Assembly (NCBI RefSeq): GCF_905220415.1
Contig: NC_059553.1
Coordinates: forward strand, 4,364,501 to 4,428,500
Length of the DNA stretch: 64,000 nucleotides
Direction of reading: 5' to 3'
Source of the DNA: Colias croceus
Taxonomy: Eukaryota > Arthropoda > Insecta > Lepidoptera > Pieridae
Positions 42,240 to 53,370 of this stretch are shown here, one piece after another; the first letter of the stretch is position 1, and each line of letters starts with the position of its first letter. The notes under the pieces are model-generated. The model did not search any database, was not told where the DNA came from, and saw nothing but the letters and a program-made list of their open reading frames with translations. A program made the position numbers and the translations under genes.

Positions 42240-45191
42240 ATGTCATCCAATGAGAGCATTATGAGCGACGAGTTCGTGTCATTACCATCAGTCTCTGACT
42301 GTTCAATGGAAAGTTTTCTCAGTAGTACGTCCTATATTCCTCTTAATACGTCACTAAATAATTATTTTCCTTCAACCTCTAAAACTTTTAATGTCGTACA
42401 TATTAACGCACAGAGCATTCCGGCACATTATACTGATTTCCTAGCCTCATTCGAGTCGAGTAATGTCCAAGCTATCCTTGTATCGGAAACCTGGCTGAAG
42501 CCCTCCTTACCTTCCTCCTGTTACTCTTTACCCGGTTTCCATCTGATACGTAACGATCGTGCCTGCAGGGGCGGAGGAGGTGTCGCTATTTATCTACGCA
42601 ATCACATGCCGTTCACTATTATCAGCTCTTCGCCAGAACCCACACCTGCAGCCACGGTCGAATACCTTTTCTTAGAGGTCTGCATTTCCCACACTAAAAT
42701 TTTATTAGGCGTTATCTATAGTCCTTCCTCTTCCATAGACTATTTTCCTACTTTTGATGATCTCCTTCTTAATCTTTCTCCTTCATACAGTCACACCATA
42801 ATTATGGGTGACTTCAATACCTGTTTGCTAAAAAATGACTCTCGCTCTAATAAACTACTATCTATTGTGGACTCCTATAATCTTCACATCCTCCCTCTTA
42901 ATCCCACGCATCATTTCCCTAACTGTGCACCTTCCTTGCTTGACCTTATAATCGTATCCAACATAGACTTTATCTCTCAGCATGGACAGTGTGCAGCAGA
43001 TGCCTTCTCCTATCACAATCTTATTTTCCTTTCCTACAAACTCCGTCCTCCCAAATCCAAGCCCCAAATTGCTATGCAGCGAAGTTTTGGTCGTATGAAT
43101 CATGAAAATCTCTGTGCTGATGCGATTAAGATGGATTGGAATGCAGTACAATGCTGTGAAAACCTTAATGATAAAGTAATGCTATTTAACTCCTTTCTTA
43201 CGCAGCTCTACGACATTCACGCTCCAGCACGTCCAGTGAAGCTAAAACACTTGCCTGCACCTTGGCTCACTGAGGAAATTAAATCGCAACTGAACTTAAA
43301 AAACCAAGCCAAATCTCAATTAAAATCGTGTCCTTCTGATGAGGCGAGGGAGAGGTATGTAAGACTGAGGAATCGTTGCAATACTGTGTGCCGGGATGCA
43401 CAGCGCCGCCATATTCATTCATCCATTGAAAATGGTGATCCATGTTTTGTGTGGAAATTTCTTAAAACGCTTGGAGTAGGCAAACAACCTAAAGTGTCAT
43501 CTACGAACCTGAATATCGACCAGTTAAATGCACACTTTTCCACTCCTCCAGTCCTGTTTGACAGTGTCGATAAACAGGCTACCCTTAATTTCCTTTCATC
43601 CTTACCTTATTCTTCTGATAACCCTTTTAACATCTCACCTTTCACCGAATGCGATGTTAAGAAGAACATATTATCCATATCTTCTAAAGCTGTCGGTTGT
43701 GACAATATTAGCCGTGCTATGATCGTTCCTATCCTTGACATCATCCTTCCTACAATCACCAACATCCTTAACCACTCTATCTCGTCCAGCACATTCCCTG
43801 AAGTTTGGAAAGACGCCAATGTTATCCCACTTCCTAAGAAATCGAATGCTAGCTCACTATCTGATTACCGTCCTATATCCATTCTTCCTTTCCTCTCCAA
43901 AGTTCTTGAAAGACTTATCCATCACCAATTAAGTATTTTCCTAAACTCGAACTCCATACTCAATCCTCTACAATCCGGTTTCCGCCCCGGGCATAGTACG
44001 GCTACTGCTTTAGTAAAAATAACTGATGACATTCGGTTAGGTATGGATAATAAGCAGCTCACGATACTAACATTGCTAGATTTTAGTAATGCATTTAATT
44101 GTATTGACTATGACGTACTTTTGAGTGTGCTGCGTTCTATCAACATATCTGCGTCGGTGTTAGAGTGGTTTCGTAGCTTTTTGCATGGTCGCCGGCAGAG
44201 GATAAAGCTAGACGAGTCCATCTCATCCTGGAGTTATCTGACTGCAGGTGTACCACAAGGTGGTGTCCTCTCTCCTCTTCTTTTCTCACTTTTCATAAAC
44301 TCCATTACGAGCAACATTTCATCCCGGTACCACATGTATGCTGATGATCTCCAGATTTATATACATTCTTCTTTGTCGGATTTGCCTGCAGCCATTCACT
44401 CAACTAATACTGATCTCGATTTTATCGTTAGGTGGAGCAAGCTGTATGGCCTTAAAATTAATCCCCACAAAACGCAGACTATTATTATTGGAAGTCCGCA
44501 GTTTAAGTCAAAAATTGTATGGGATAATTTACCATCCGTTTACGTTGACGACACTAAAATCCCTTTCAGTCAGTCTGTTAAAAACCTAGGTGTCCATATA
44601 GACTCTACACTTTCCTGGCATGAGCACATGAAACATGTTAGTAAAAAGTTATTTGCGGCATACCACTCCCTTAAGCGATTACGAAACTTTCTTCCGATTC
44701 CGACCAAAATTTTGTTAGCGCAATCACTCCTTCTTCCCATCCTCGACTACGCTGATGTCAGTTTCTGTGACCTAGCTGGAATCCAGCTTGATAAGCTTGA
44801 GCGATTTCAGAACTTATGCATCCGTTTTTTCTTCGGGTTGCGTAAGTATGACCATGTCTCTGCTTATCGTCGCAGGTTGAAATGGCTACCTATCAGATAT
44901 CGCCGGGATGCTCATGTGCTGCATCTGTTGTACGGAATATTATTCGATCCCAGAACCCCACCCTACTTAAAAAACAACTTTGAGTACGCAAGTAATCACG
45001 GATTAAATCTGAGATCCAGTGATACTTATCTCCTTAATGTACCCACACATAAAACTAAATTTTTCAATTCCTCATTTACAGTGAAGGCTATTAGACTATG
45101 GAATGACTTACCAATAGCTATACGCAAAGCGAGATCCATCGATGCTTTCAAAAACTTGCTTTTTAATTACTACATCTCTTTAATTAAGTGA
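42240..45191 (+). CDS. LINE endonuclease-reverse transcriptase (CR1/L2-like)
   Basis: 983 residues. AP-type endonuclease: HINAQSIPAHYTDF near residue 55, SETWL near 82, GGGGVAIYL, MGDFN at 189, SLLDLIIVS near 233. The usual S-D-H motif reads S-Y-H (FSYHNLIF), so one expected Asp is absent. Reverse transcriptase: PLPKKSNASSLSDYRPISIL, FRPGHSTATAL, LLDFSNAFNCID, GVPQGGVLSPLLFSLFIN and MYADD (Y700). The C-terminus has the RLWNDLP...FKNLL form known from CR1-like ORF2. The protein nicks DNA and copies the element RNA at the target. The frame has no stops, so the copy looks young. There is no RNase H domain. Confidence 0.93.
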   Translation: MSSNESIMSDEFVSLPSVSDCSMESFLSSTSYIPLNTSLNNYFPSTSKTFNVVHINAQSIPAHYTDFLASFESSNVQAILVSETWLKPSLPSSCYSLPGFHLIRNDRACRGGGGVAIYLRNHMPFTIISSSPEPTPAATVEYLFLEVCISHTKILLGVIYSPSSSIDYFPTFDDLLLNLSPSYSHTIIMGDFNTCLLKNDSRSNKLLSIVDSYNLHILPLNPTHHFPNCAPSLLDLIIVSNIDFISQHGQCAADAFSYHNLIFLSYKLRPPKSKPQIAMQRSFGRMNHENLCADAIKMDWNAVQCCENLNDKVMLFNSFLTQLYDIHAPARPVKLKHLPAPWLTEEIKSQLNLKNQAKSQLKSCPSDEARERYVRLRNRCNTVCRDAQRRHIHSSIENGDPCFVWKFLKTLGVGKQPKVSSTNLNIDQLNAHFSTPPVLFDSVDKQATLNFLSSLPYSSDNPFNISPFTECDVKKNILSISSKAVGCDNISRAMIVPILDIILPTITNILNHSISSSTFPEVWKDANVIPLPKKSNASSLSDYRPISILPFLSKVLERLIHHQLSIFLNSNSILNPLQSGFRPGHSTATALVKITDDIRLGMDNKQLTILTLLDFSNAFNCIDYDVLLSVLRSINISASVLEWFRSFLHGRRQRIKLDESISSWSYLTAGVPQGGVLSPLLFSLFINSITSNISSRYHMYADDLQIYIHSSLSDLPAAIHSTNTDLDFIVRWSKLYGLKINPHKTQTIIIGSPQFKSKIVWDNLPSVYVDDTKIPFSQSVKNLGVHIDSTLSWHEHMKHVSKKLFAAYHSLKRLRNFLPIPTKILLAQSLLLPILDYADVSFCDLAGIQLDKLERFQNLCIRFFFGLRKYDHVSAYRRRLKWLPIRYRRDAHVLHLLYGILFDPRTPPYLKNNFEYASNHGLNLRSSDTYLLNVPTHKTKFFNSSFTVKAIRLWNDLPIAIRKARSIDAFKNLLFNYYISLIK

Positions 45192-45526
45192 TGACCTTAT
45201 ATATTTATGTACTTTCCCTTATCTGTATTTATTTGTTATAATTATTATTATGTATATATTTATATTGTATACATTTATTAATGTCGCAAAATGTATAGTT
45301 ACTTTATTTTATTTATTTTTATGTATTTATTGCTTCAGTGCTTCAGTATACACCACCTACCTGTATTCGTTGTTTTTGTCATTTCTTTCCTTGGTTGGGT
45401 TACCTGGAAGAGATGGCTCTGTAGCCATAAGGTCGCCCATTGTGCAATTTATGTGTATTCTTTTTTATGTAATGTCTGTAATTTGGTGTGTACAATAAAG
45501 TTCTCATTCATTCATTCATTCATTCA
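42240..45526 (+). mobile_element. CR1/L2-like LINE with intact ORF and (ATTC)n 3' end
   Basis: A single uninterrupted ORF (42240-45191) is followed by a 3' UTR of about 300 bp. The UTR has a stem-loop at 45413-45428 (ATGGCT...AGCCAT) followed by AAGGTCGCC, AATAAA at 45494-45499, and a TCATTC tandem tail at 45504-45525. Short tandem tails instead of poly(A) are usual for CR1/L2/Daphne-type elements. The 5' end probably lies upstream of 42240 but is not defined. Confidence 0.88.
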
Positions 45527-45715
45527 AAATTGGTTGTTGTTTTTAGATTAGGTTTATATGAGAGTCCTTTTATACATGAATAGTAATAATTATCATTTTA
45601 TAAAAGTGTATGTGAAAGAAAAAGTATCAATATAAAGATATTTTTTTCCTTATATAACAAAAAAGTAATAGGGAATTAAGTAAGACATTAATCCTATAGT
45701 CAGACTTATCTGACC
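45527..45715. other. AT-rich sequence after the LINE
   Basis: Nothing recognised. Confidence 0.5.
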
Positions 45716-45778
45716 AGTTCCACAGATGTTACACACATCTACACCTTAGTGTAAGATGTGTGTAACATCTGTGGAACT
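45716..45778. repeat. 25-bp perfect hairpin
   Basis: Arms 45716-45740 (AGTTCCACAGATGTTACACA and on) and 45754-45778 are exact reverse complements. The 13-nt loop ACACCTTAGTGTA can pair further at its base. It is of the same kind as the hairpin at 23713-23772 but unrelated in sequence. It may be a micro-foldback. Confidence 0.88.
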
Positions 45779-45942
45779 AGTTTTGAAACCAGTTTATCAA
45801 AACTGTTTAAATAAACAAATAAATTATGTAATTTATGTATATATTATATAATTATTACTCAGAAATCACTAACAGCAAGCTCACGTTTCAATTATCTCAA
45901 ACACCTTGTTCATAAAACGCGTATAAATCCAAGAAACAAGTG

Positions 45943-46209
45943 ATAACTGCGTCAAAAACAACCGACTTCAAACTTGCACTTGCAAAATTTACAAATTTAC
46001 AAAACCTACAGACAAAAATGCTCATAAAATAAAAACTACTGGGCCTATCCGAATAAAATTTTTATGGGACCAATTCGACACCATCCCGCATCGAACAAAA
46101 AAAGAATCACGTAAATCGGTTCAGAAACCTCGGAGTAATCGGTGTACATACATAAAAAAAAACATACCGGCCGAATTGATAACCTCCTCCTTTTTTTTTG
46201 AAGTCGGTT
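45943..46209 (-). repeat. AACCGACTTCAAA element, minus-strand copy
   Basis: Reverse copy of the element at 35491. It begins on the minus strand at 46209 with AACCGACTTCAAA, keeps the GGAGGAGGTTATCAATTCGG and AATTGGTCCCATAAAAATTT blocks, and ends with TTTGAAGTCGGTTGTTTTTG. It lacks the large internal inverted repeat of the 35.5-kb copy and is therefore nearer the basic form. Confidence 0.83.
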
Positions 46210-46625
46210 AAAAAAGGAAAAATATTAATCTATTTTCCAGATAGAACGGTGCCATAAATAGCGTATTACTGCATTTGAGTAAATTTCTAAAGCGTCTTCA
46301 ACCGGCCACTCGTAATCTAGCTCAGAAAATCTTTAGCTATTTAAAAATAAATCTGAAAGCTTAAACTATAGTGAAGAATTATTTGAATGGTTCTTATGAA
46401 ATAGTTTACTTGCAATTTTCCCCGATTAAAACAACAGAAATGTTTATTGTATGTATTTTGTTTACATCGAAACCACAAAGCTCAGATAATTGTAAGCATA
46501 ATTGCCTGATATAAAATGTATAACATCGAATATTCTATGAATGTTGATCAAATACGGAGTTTGTAAGTATGCAATCTAGTGGAATGTCGTAATTATGGCT
46601 ATATTTTCATAGTTTTTATGTTATA
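46210..46625. other. AT-rich sequence
   Basis: No gene or recognised repeat. Confidence 0.5.
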
Positions 46626-47490
46626 CTAGCTTCCGCCCGCGACTCTGTCCGCGCGAAAAATTAAGATTTTTTTTTTCTACCTATAAAAAGTATCCGTAAA
46701 GTATAGTATTCAGGATACATCGCCCATTTTTGCAAGTGACTACTATCAAGCTAATTTTCCGTTTGTAGCTTTATTTTGATGAGACGCCCAATAATTTCGT
46801 GTACGAAAGTCTCGATTGTGGTAGCTAACAGAGATAACAAGGATAAAAATTTTTGATTTCATGGTTCTCAAATATTTATTACTAACTGAATGATTTTTTT
46901 TTTGTTCAATCTCAAGATAATTACCTAAATTATTCGAAAAAATATTTGTCCTACAAAATCTATGGTTAGTTCAAAGAGTCCCCCTTTCCAAAGTGTATCG
47001 ATAACGAGGTCATCATAAATGATTACTAACAAGCTGATTTTTTTTGTTTTCACTTAGTTAATGTTTATATAATTCAACAGACATATTGTCCTACAAATTG
47101 CGTAATAAATATTTGAGAACCATCAAATCAAAAAATTTTATCCTTGTTATCTCTGTTAGCTACCACAATTGAGAGTTTTGTACACGAAATTATTCGGTGT
47201 CTCATCAAAATAAAGCTACAAACGGAAAATCAGCTTGATAGTAGTCACTTGCAAAAATGGGCGATGTATCCTGAACTATATTTTATGCCTAGGATAATAA
47301 GGTATAATTATACCAAGTTTTATCGAAATTGAACCGTTAGTTTTCACGTAATGCCTTCACATACAGACAGACAGACAAAATTTTTTTTTATCACATATTT
47401 GGATTTCGTATCGATCCAGCTGCTATATATTTTTTCAATATTTTCAATGTACAGAATTGACCCTTCTACAGATTTATTATATGTACAGAT
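46626..47490 (-). repeat. Short interspersed element, CGCGGGCGGAAGCTAG family, expanded by an inverted repeat
   Basis: The minus strand starts near 47490 with ATAATAAATCTGTAGAAGGG, has CTGTCTGTCTGTATGTGAAG, and ends GACAGAGTCGCGGGCGGAAG then CTAG at 46626. The same family, uninterrupted, is at 58598-58938. Here the middle is expanded by the large inverted repeat at 46702-47280. Confidence 0.8.
46702..47280. repeat. Inverted repeat with ~180-bp arms inside a short element
   Basis: Arm 46702-46882 and arm 47102-47280 are near-identical reverse complements (shared CAGGATACATCGCCCATTTT, GATAACAAGGATAAAA). The spacer is about 219 bp and itself carries a diverged direct repeat of TTACTAAC plus a T run. 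The outer arms include sequence of the host short element, so this looks like an inverted duplication or a foldback element inserted in it. Confidence 0.82.
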
Positions 47491-48452
47491 ATGTTTCGCC
47501 GATATCCTTGTTTTGTCAATTGGGTCATGCTCGAAGGTTGTTTCCCTTTAATATCGCGGAAATAACGCTCATATAATATATATTACCTACAGGGTGCAAC
47601 CTTGTTCCTTTCCATTCAATTTAAAGGGAAATCAATGGGCAATGGTACTGACAGATCTTATTACCTTCTTATGTTTTCTGTACTTAGAAGAATGTATCCT
47701 TCACTCAAAATTGAGGTTTTTTTTTAAATAAAAAGGATAATAGAAAGCAAAACAGTTTGTACGTTATAGTCAATAAAAACTTTATTATTTCTGCTAAAGC
47801 TTTTATATCGTTTCTCATAAATAGGTATCATATCGTAGGCATTAATCTTGAGCTTATTTTGGAAAACCATGTGTGTTGAAAGTAACTCGCGTATTATTCA
47901 AGCATATTTTACTTCCCGACGTTACACTTTGATGGCTAGATTCGCAGTGCTGTTATTTTTTCCCCGCAAAGGAATAAGTGCTGGAACAATCCAATTTCAA
48001 TGTAATACTACAAATGATACAACATATTTATGTTGTCTTGAGTCTTGACTTGTTTTGATACGAAAAAAAAATGTTTGGCTAAAAGGATTATACATTTTAT
48101 TTATTATTTAATGTGGCCGTTTGATAAGAGCCGATAATGAAACATAAACACGAACTAAATTTTTCTTTTATTATTTACTTTTTAACAAATTAAATTTAAA
48201 CTATGTTAAACAAATATACATTTACATTTTAATAGTGTATAAATATATAAAATATATTAATACAGAAGAAAAGCTTCACTTTTCAAGGATAAAACAATCC
48301 TTTATAAACTGTAAAAGCAATGTTAATAAGGATGAATGCATAATAAATGTGCGATGCTATTTAAAACTAAATAAGGCTATGTAGGAGCTATTATAAAATA
48401 ATGTATTTGCGTAGAGATAGAAAAGGAGCGTGTGTGCCGATCACATTTGTCA
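47491..48452. other. AT-rich sequence
   Basis: No gene. 48429-48452 (TGTGTGCCGATCACATTTGT) resembles the flank of MITE copy 2. Confidence 0.5.
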
Positions 48453-48579
48453 GAAGTGAAACTTCTTTCTTTCTTCAAAGATAGCAACATCGTCGCCTTA
48501 CTCCATGACGCAGACGTGACGATATTGAAAAGACGCGATCTTGAAATTTTACTCTCAACGCGCCTATAGAAGTCACTTC
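48453..48579 (+). mobile_element. MITE, TTACTCCATGACG family, copy 3
   Basis: Left end GAAGTGAAACTTCTTTCTTT, core CGTCGCCTTACTCCATGACG and GAAATTTTACTCTCAACGCG, right end GCCTATAGAAGTCACTTC. Same orientation as copies 1 and 2. It is non-coding. Confidence 0.8.
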
Positions 48580-49225
48580 AAAAAAAAACATTTTTCCGCA
48601 TTCCCATTTCCATTATATTGCCATAAATCATATTATATTTATTTATTTGCTAAGAACCCATTCATTATTCTCAGTGTTAATCGAATTATTAATTATTATA
48701 ATCGGATTCTGTTAACGACATCATTGAGCTATCAGCTAGCTAAATGACATCTTATTGTGAAATCGATTCAAATAAACGCACAATCAAGTTATTTATAACT
48801 TCTATTATCTAATAAACATTGCATATTATATGCCTGAAAAATAAATCACTTAGATACCGCGGTTTCGATTGCGTGATATTCGTACCTATTCCTGATAAAA
48901 AGCACATCAATCTTTCTTTTGAAACGTAAAGGATTTAGAAACCACCAAACACGTTCACATTAAAAATAATAACAGGGTTTCATCAAAGCTTTTTATTATT
49001 ATATTATGCAGATCGCTTCCACACCTTTTATACGCGGCTTGAAAGCCTTTTATGAACCTTAGAAATAATTTTACAGCAAAAGTTTGCAATTCCATGTTTT
49101 AGAAAGCATGAACGTATCTCGACGAACGGAATTAATTAAGTGCTCAGTTTTACAAATTAATGCAAGAGTTATCCAATTGAGAATAGGTGAAAATGATAGC
49201 GCGTTCCCGAAGCAACTGTTAGAAC
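48580..49225. other. AT-rich sequence upstream of the candidate first exon
   Basis: No gene recognised. A 72-codon open frame (49084-49302) overlaps the next feature and has no motif. Confidence 0.45.
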
Positions 49226-49364
49226 TCAGTTCGACTGTGGCTAGCGAGCGGTGTGAAAGGGCGGGAGAGATTTCCCGTTACATGAACAATATTGGATCGT
49301 AAAATCTAAAAGTGGATCTTGGTGATGTGAACTCTGTAAAAATCTTGTTGGATCCGCTATGAAT
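49226..49364 (+). promoter_or_regulatory. Candidate transcription start and non-coding first exon of receptor B
   Basis: A locally GC-rich patch with an insect initiator-like TCAGTT at 49226, sequence such as GTGTGAAAGGGCGGGAGAG, and a good donor GTGAGT at 49365. The receptor B coding exon has its own acceptor at 57258-57259, so it needs an upstream exon, and this is the best candidate seen between the genes. No TATA box is found at the expected place. The link is inference only. Confidence 0.28.
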
Positions 49365-50033
49365 GTGAGTTTGTTTCATTTTTATACCTAGTTTAATATA
49401 TATCTATTATAATAGTGTAATGATTGTTTCGAATGTATTGTTATAAGGTGATAATTACCGAGATTTAGATTTAATCAATCACGTTAGAAAAATATTTAAT
49501 TTTACTTTGAAAAGTTAGCATAACTAGCTGTAATGTTTGGCGAATAACGAGGTAATTATTTAGATTTAAATGCTTCCTGGATTGTGTAAGTCATCACTGG
49601 ATTTGGTATAATCATAAGATAACTAATTTCTGCTTATAAAACGACAATAATTAATGATTGTTGTTTGGTTGTCAAGCTATCTTCAAAGAAAGTGTGACCG
49701 TAGCGACATTGGCACTTTGTTTATTGTGATTTGTGTTTATTTTTAGTTATACCTAATTACGTCATATCCGCTGACCATAACTATTTGATATTTTCATTGG
49801 GTACGTATTTTTTTTTGTTACATACGTATTATTTTTCTTGTCTTGAGATCAAAAAAGTACTTTTATTAACTTTGAACATAATAACATTATTTCATAACCT
49901 GCTTTATATTCCAATACATCGCACACTATAAAGAATTTAATTTCTCTTTGATGTGATATTATGATATGAATCTGGGATACGTGATGTCTATTGTTCATAA
50001 TGAAATTCTTTTGATATTTAAATTTATTTATAA
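49365..50033. other. AT-rich sequence
   Basis: No gene or recognised repeat. Confidence 0.5.
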
Positions 50034-50264
50034 CTAGCTTTCCACCCGCGGCATCGCCTGAGCAGTCAAAGAAAAACCCGCATAGTTCCCGTTCCCGTGG
50101 AATTTCCGGGATAAAACCTATCCTTATCCCTATCCTATGTCCTTTCTCAGGTATCAAAATATCTCTATACCAAATTTCATGCAAATTGGTTTAGTAGTTA
50201 AGGCGTGATTGAGTAACAGACAGACAGAGTTAGGTACTTTCGCATTTATAATATTAGTATGGAT
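50034..50264 (-). repeat. Short interspersed element, GCGGGTGGAAAGCTAG family
   Basis: The minus strand starts CATCCATACTAATATTATAA and has CTCTGTCTGTCTGTTACTCA, CCAATTTGCATGAAATTTGG, CCCGGAAATTCCACGGGAAC and a GC-rich tail. It is a close relative of 28003-28203 and 1067-1255. Confidence 0.82.
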
Positions 50265-50436
50265 GTAAAATTTTATACACATTGGAGATAAATTAACATT
50301 TTCCATTTTTTTACTATACATAAGTACATCTTGCACGTTATATTTTACCAATATAAAATAATTGCTTAAATTTAATCTCAAACCATTATTCACGTTTTTA
50401 TCAATAAGAAGGAGGTAAACAAAAGAGATAATTTAC

Positions 50437-50474
50437 CATCAAAGCAGACGGAGCCGCGGCGTTAAGCTAGTTTA
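50437..50474 (+). repeat. Tail fragment of a short interspersed element
   Basis: Only the GC-rich tail remains: AGACGGAGCCGCGGCGTTAA then GCTAGTT. Confidence 0.55.
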
Positions 50475-50794
50475 AAAATCCTGTCTCGTGAAAGTGATAT
50501 AGCAATTAATTATGGTTCCCGGCAATCTTCAATATTAATAAATCAGAATCCGAGTATATTGGATGGATACTTCCTTGCCACAAAGAGTCGTCCTCGTTTT
50601 GAATTGAAATAATTTATTACAAATTTAATTTAATATGTAATGAATTACTTACAATAAGAATTTCTTATTTTGTGCCCACAAAGAAGTTGAAATATTTTAT
50701 TATATTCTCTCGTATATTTCACGTTATCCCAGATAGCCGTTTCCCACACATATTTCAAACCTCGTTTCGCTCCCAAAATGTTTGTTTTTTGTCA

Positions 50795-50930
50795 TATTGC
50801 GAGGCCTATGTCCTTTCCTAAGGTTTAGTCATCTGTAGCAAATTTAAAGGTTCAGTGGCTTAGCCGTGAAAACGTGTTCACATTAAAATTGATAGAAAGA
50901 AAGTTACTTTCGCATTGATTCATTGATAGT
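50795..50930 (-). repeat. Degenerate short interspersed element
   Basis: Shares CCTATGTCCTTTC, TTCAGTGGCTTAGCCGTGA and AAAGTTACTTTCGCATT with the copies at 1067-1255 and 50034-50264. The GC-rich tail is lost. Confidence 0.6.
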
Positions 50931-53370
50931 TTATAAATAATAAAAAAATAATAATATTTTCTTAATAATAGAGCAATAAATAAAAGAGCTTTACTCTTGA
51001 TGAGGCATAAATGTATAGAATTATTGATCTTATTGTGTTTCCATTATTTCACTGAATTGATTTGCATATTGAATTAATAAACAGCATATTATTAAACTAA
51101 GATGCAGTCGTTATTTCATCATTCCAATTCGCCGACTTCCTTCTTCCTTTCATTTTATATTCCACACTATTACAGTATTAACACAGATAATATTATAAAA
51201 CTATCGTACTATTACAACTAGAGACACTTCGCTTGTTATTTTTATTTTCTTGTTGTGAGTGTAGCGTTTAGCAACTTAACATGATATAAATTGTATTTCT
51301 CTGAACGTGATTCCACTTGTAATCTTATATTTGTGATATCAGATATATCATATATTATATGAGGTATATATTTTAGAACTCCGCAAAAGGTTTTTTTGGT
51401 ATATAGGCGGCCTTGCTGCTTACGAGCAACCACTCGTATACGACCTTAGGGTACTTTATATTGAACTGTTATGTTTAAAAAGATCAATTTGTTATTCATA
51501 AGACTGATATTACTTAGTATTCTATAAGAATTCTTCCTACCTACTTATACGACGACTAGCTATAAATCTGTATGAAAAAGGTGTACTCCTTGTTGTTGAA
51601 AATATAACTGGAAAGGGCGGAAATAAAGTATGGAAGTATAAAGCTATGATGGTGGTAAATATAATATATACGTAAAATATTTATTAAACGCTATCAAAAA
51701 TTATAGTGGTATTTTTTATCCATTATCATGCTTGTCCGCTTGATAAAGAGCACTCTAAATTAAAACCACTCGCGTAAACATAGATTATCCCAACTGTACA
51801 CGAAGACAAAACAATTAAATGTGTCAGTGTCACCTGGCAGGAATCAGTTAAAAGTATTATAACATGAGAAATGAGAGCTCGCCATACAAACCATGTAACA
51901 AAAACATCGAATTTTCATTGTTTTAGAACAATTGCCCCTGATGGTATTATATGGGATAAAACATAAATATTGTTTTTATTTTGTCATATAGAAGAAAATC
52001 CTCTTTCTCGTCCTATTGTCTCATATCCTTTATTGAATAACATCTTATTGACTGATTACTGCGGATGCTTTTGGACGTTTGTTTATTTCTACCAAGGAGC
52101 AGAATTTGTGCCAAAAATCGGGTTAATCAATACGAACTATACAATATATAATTTATTAGCAAAGTTGTAGATACACATCACAAAAAAGTTTTATAAAATC
52201 TCCATATATAACGAAACACTGGAACCACTGGAACATATAACGAAACATTTATTGTTTGTTTTCTTATAATCGTTTACTTACACCAAATTTAATAAGTGTT
52301 TCACTACCAACCAAATATGAAAAATTATAATAATTGAATTACAAACACATGAAAAGAAGAGTATTGTGTGGGTACGTCTAGACAATAACTTTAGACTATT
52401 AATAAACATTCGTATCTCATTAAAAATTCACGAATAAAATAATAAAATTATACTTTAACGATTCTTACCAATTACGCAGTAATTGAAGATGGTATAAAAG
52501 AGATTTATGACCGTCTAAATACTCAGTTTATGCGTACTAAAATATAGATTTGCGAAAATAGAAACCGCCAAGAAATACGATTACCAAACAAGGCAGCGTC
52601 AGACTAATCCAGGTTAATTTATTAGTGGTATCATAGCAAGCTCATAAAAAGAGCCTATTGTTTTACGACAGAAGTACTTTGTTTAGTACGTTCTGAAAAT
52701 TTGTAATAAACGCAGTTTACTTTTGAATACATAACACGGTCTATAAACTTTAATATTACGTGGTTACAACAAGAATAAATAAGATTTGTTGTCATAGAAT
52801 ATTATGTAGATACATAGAATTATTCAGGCATTGATAGATATATTCAGTAGGATTTGATGATAATTTAATATTTAAATTAACTCTCATTGTATATTTAAAT
52901 TTTGTATTGTAACCTCTTGTATTCTTCGAATTTTCACCCTTTTAAAATACCTATATTATTACAATGTACAATTCATAGTTGCGTTCATAGAATTTATTGT
53001 TATTCTGACATTTTATATGAGTCATGTAAACAGTTTACTTACAATTTCAGAATTATGATTTAATCTAGCAATTTAATTTAAACTGAAGATGAAACATAAT
53101 ATTCCATTTGTTTAGACATTGTTAGTGTATTAAGTATACACTAACAAAGGCCATAAGTACATTACTATTTGCCCTAAACAATATGTGATAGAAAATTTCT
53201 AAACAATAAGGGAACGAAGTGAATTCGGTGCTTTGAAAATCTGAAGAAACAATACTAAAGCTCTGTTATGATTGTATGTTTTGTCTACTTATTCTGAAAC
53301 ATATTATTATAAATAAACTAAACTTACGAGGCTACACATTTATTAACTAAAATCTATAAATATATAAAAC
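50931..53370. other. AT-rich intergenic sequence
   Basis: No gene recognised. A small hairpin (TTGTTAGTGTAT at 53119-53130 with ATACACTAACAA at 53136-53147) is the only structure noticed. Confidence 0.5.

Noticed and set aside
49084..49302. 72-codon frame as coding exon of receptor B
   Set aside because: It does not lead in frame to the receptor exon, which has stops upstream of its ATG; no conserved motif.
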